Assembly (NCBI GenBank): GCA_035575235.1
Contig: DATLYA010000126.1
Location: 1 to 6,617, forward strand
DNA: 6,617 bases
Reading direction: 5' to 3'
Origin: SYOC01 sp035575235
GTDB lineage: Bacteria; Desulfobacterota; Binatia; Bin18
Position numbers and translations under genes: made by a program. Below the pieces are notes generated by a model. The model worked only from the letters and a program-made list of their open reading frames with translations, was not told where the DNA came from and made no database searches. Positions within the stretch are counted from its first letter, which is position 1. Every line of letters begins with the position of its first letter. Shown here one piece after another: positions 5,452-6,617 of the stretch.

Positions 5452-5489
5452 AGTCTAGCAGCTACGAGCGAACTCGTGAAGGAGAGAGC

Positions 5490-5726
5490 ATGGAAGACGC
5501 GCTGGCAATTGTTGGTCAATGGATTGGTCTGGTAAAATCAGCCAAATTCGCAGTGAGTGAAGTGATCCGGGACTGTGAAGAACGAGTCGCTGCGGGCGTG
5601 GTGACCATAGAGGACGATTTCCGCGAGGCGATAGATTCAGTCTTTGAGGCGCTCAGCGCATTAGTGATTCGCTTAGAGGAGCAGGAACAAGCGCTTGAGG
5701 AGGAACTCGAAGACGAGGAAGAATGA
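5490..5726 (+). CDS. Small, highly acidic helical protein of unknown function
   Basis: This encodes 78 residues and I do not recognise a family. AAGGAG (5479-5484) lies five bases before ATG 5490, an excellent start. The longer open frame that begins at 4998 is the complement of the thiolase. About 23 of the residues are Asp or Glu against six Lys or Arg. The N-terminal half (MEDALAIVGQWIGLVKSAKF and on to about 37) looks helical and amphipathic. Residues 42-78 (REAIDSVFEAL, then RLEEQEQALEEELEDEEE) look like a coiled coil ending in a nearly pure acidic tail. There is no signal peptide or membrane segment, so it is probably cytoplasmic, perhaps an adaptor or regulator. It is divergent from the thiolase and convergent with gspK. 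A weak hairpin (5784-5788/5810-5814) downstream might end its transcript. The Glu-rich run also appears as a Ser run on the other strand (5516-5809), which is a shadow. Confidence 0.72.
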   Translation: MEDALAIVGQWIGLVKSAKFAVSEVIRDCEERVAAGVVTIEDDFREAIDSVFEALSALVIRLEEQEQALEEELEDEEE

Positions 5727-5843
5727 AGACACAAAGCGGGAGGCGGCAGACGAAAGGGAGAATAGGCGAACGGCACGGGTGAAGGGGAATCGAAAGGCAG
5801 GACGATCAATCCCCAATCCCTATTTCTTAACTCCTTTTCCTAT

Positions 5844-6617
5844 TTACTGCCTCTCCGTTGGCGCCGGCGCTCCAACACCCTCGTAGCGATCTTGCCAGCG
5901 AAGGAAGCGAAAACCATTCACGCCTTGACGCTGGACGACGGCGGATACTCGGCGCGTGACGCCGCCGTCGTTGAGGTAACCAATACTGTCAATCGTCACG
6001 ATAGTCGGTAGGGACAGATTCAATCCGCCGCGGTTCGCCCCACTCGGAAAGAGACTCGCTAAATCCGTTGCATTGGCGTCCGCACGCCGTCGCACCAGCT
6101 CCTCAGCCATCTCCATGTCGATGCCAAGCACGGCGCGGATGACGAGGGCGCTAGCGGTTAACATGTTTGGCGCGTTCGACGCGCCTGCAGAGTATACAGT
6201 AAACACATCTCGCAGTCCTGGCCCTTCTCGGCCATAAAACAACGCCGGAGTCACGTCACGCACGAGCAGCAACTCGTCAAGAGTGTCAAACGGACCATCT
6301 TTCGCTGGGTAGGGGATACGCTGCGCCAGGTAATCGTCACTTTCAGCGCCATGCAACCGCACCAGAGAATCGGTGTCACGCCAGTCGAGAATCGCATCCG
6401 TCAGACTCTCAGACGCCTTGACATCAAAACCAAGATTGACAAAAGCTTGACGCAGCGCCGCCTCGTCAACCTGGTTAAGATTAATCTTGCCGCCTTCATC
6501 CACCACCCGCACCCAATATCCTCCAGCGCCGAACTCCTCGTTTTGCCAGCGTCCATCACCGCGCACCCAAATATCTTGCTTTTCCTGCGCAGCGCTCTTT
6601 TGGTTGTCGCTGCTCAG
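5844..6617 (-). CDS. gspK: Type II secretion minor pseudopilin GspK, C-terminal 257 residues; 5' end outside window
   Basis: The frame is open from the right edge (no start needed within it) to TAA at 5846-5844. GspK is the large minor pseudopilin that, with GspI and GspJ, caps the periplasmic pseudopilus of the type II secretion system. Signatures are YWVRVVDEGGKINLNQ (visible residues 34-49), then DAILDWRDTDSLVRLHGAES (74-93) and FDTLDELLLVRDVTPALFYG (110-129), the two helical regions of the GspK alpha-domain. A later segment, PNMLTASALVIRAVLG (150-165), occupies the place of the usual INVNTA-type motif. The C-terminal part (201-241) looks like the pseudopilin beta-sheet. Whole GspK proteins are about 300-340 residues, so some 50-80 N-terminal residues, including the prepilin leader and membrane helix, lie off the window. 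The gsp operon presumably continues to the right. No strong terminator follows the stop. Confidence 0.92.
   Translation of the reverse strand: MSSDNQKSAAQEKQDIWVRGDGRWQNEEFGAGGYWVRVVDEGGKINLNQVDEAALRQAFVNLGFDVKASESLTDAILDWRDTDSLVRLHGAESDDYLAQRIPYPAKDGPFDTLDELLLVRDVTPALFYGREGPGLRDVFTVYSAGASNAPNMLTASALVIRAVLGIDMEMAEELVRRRADANATDLASLFPSGANRGGLNLSLPTIVTIDSIGYLNDGGVTRRVSAVVQRQGVNGFRFLRWQDRYEGVGAPAPTERQ

Noticed and set aside
5360..5452. 31-residue N-terminal extension of the thiolase
   Set aside because: GGGAGG directly precedes ATG 5359 and the family's usual opening (RQVAVIGAGMTRFG) begins there; the extension is rich in atypical residues.
4998..5489. Long + strand extension upstream of the acidic protein
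   Set aside because: It is the complement of the thiolase coding sequence; the ribosome-binding site and composition place the start at 5490.
5516..5809. Ser-rich minus-strand frame
   Set aside because: The serine run is simply the complement of the Glu codons of the acidic protein.
5784..5814. GGGGA/TCCCC and TCG/CGA hairpin as terminator
   Set aside because: Interrupted stem, long loop and no proper T-run; at most a weak terminator for the acidic protein gene.
1..6617. CRISPR array, tRNA, rRNA, transposase or toxin-antitoxin pair
   Set aside because: No regularly spaced repeats, no recognisable tRNA or rRNA segments and no transposase or toxin motifs in either strand by reading; this was visual, not a profile search.

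Overview
The window is ordinary-looking bacterial chromosome with coding on both strands. A type II secretion minor pseudopilin (gspK) and a Sec-exported PhoD-type phosphatase point to a Gram-negative, two-membrane host. An intergenic palindrome translates on one strand as 'RHCERSEAI', a well-known spurious peptide produced by dispersed repeats in several environmental lineages (deltaproteobacterial and Nitrospira-like groups, among others). A eukaryote-like alkaline phosphatase and an SCP-x-type thiolase fit the same broad group. No rRNA or other phylogenetic marker is present, so placement stays at 'environmental Gram-negative, possibly deltaproteobacteria/Desulfobacterota-like'.

Layout. 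2-433 (+) is the C-terminal third of an alkaline phosphatase whose N-terminus lies off the left edge. 538-1080 (+) encodes a small stand-alone HAD phosphatase resembling the polynucleotide 3'-phosphatase branch, preceded by a good extended -10 promoter. 1081-1658 has no convincing intact gene. Its right half is AT-rich and ends in a very strong intrinsic terminator (1599-1645), just after a 55-codon open stretch that looks like a signal peptide knocked out of frame with its ATG. 1659-2465 (-) is uppP/bacA, undecaprenyl-diphosphatase. 2583-3959 (+), divergent from uppP, is a secreted PhoD-like phosphatase. 3960-4156 holds a composite palindromic repeat. 4157-5359 (-) is a thiolase-superfamily enzyme of the SCP-x type. 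5490-5726 (+) is a short, very acidic unknown protein divergent from the thiolase. 5844-6617 (-) is the C-terminal part of gspK, running off the right edge.

How the genes relate. The first 4 kb carry four unrelated phosphatase folds: PhoA-type, HAD, UppP membrane lipid phosphatase and PhoD. Two act on exported phosphomonoesters or diesters, one recycles the cell-wall lipid carrier, and one is probably cytoplasmic and may act on nucleic acid ends or small phosphates. They are not one operon, because uppP is on the opposite strand and a terminator intervenes. No clear Pho box is visible, so shared phosphate regulation is only a hypothesis. Thiolase and gspK are unrelated neighbours.

No clearly new multi-gene system is visible. 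The best candidates for something undescribed are the orphan transcription unit at about 1390-1645 and the acidic 78-residue protein at 5490-5726.
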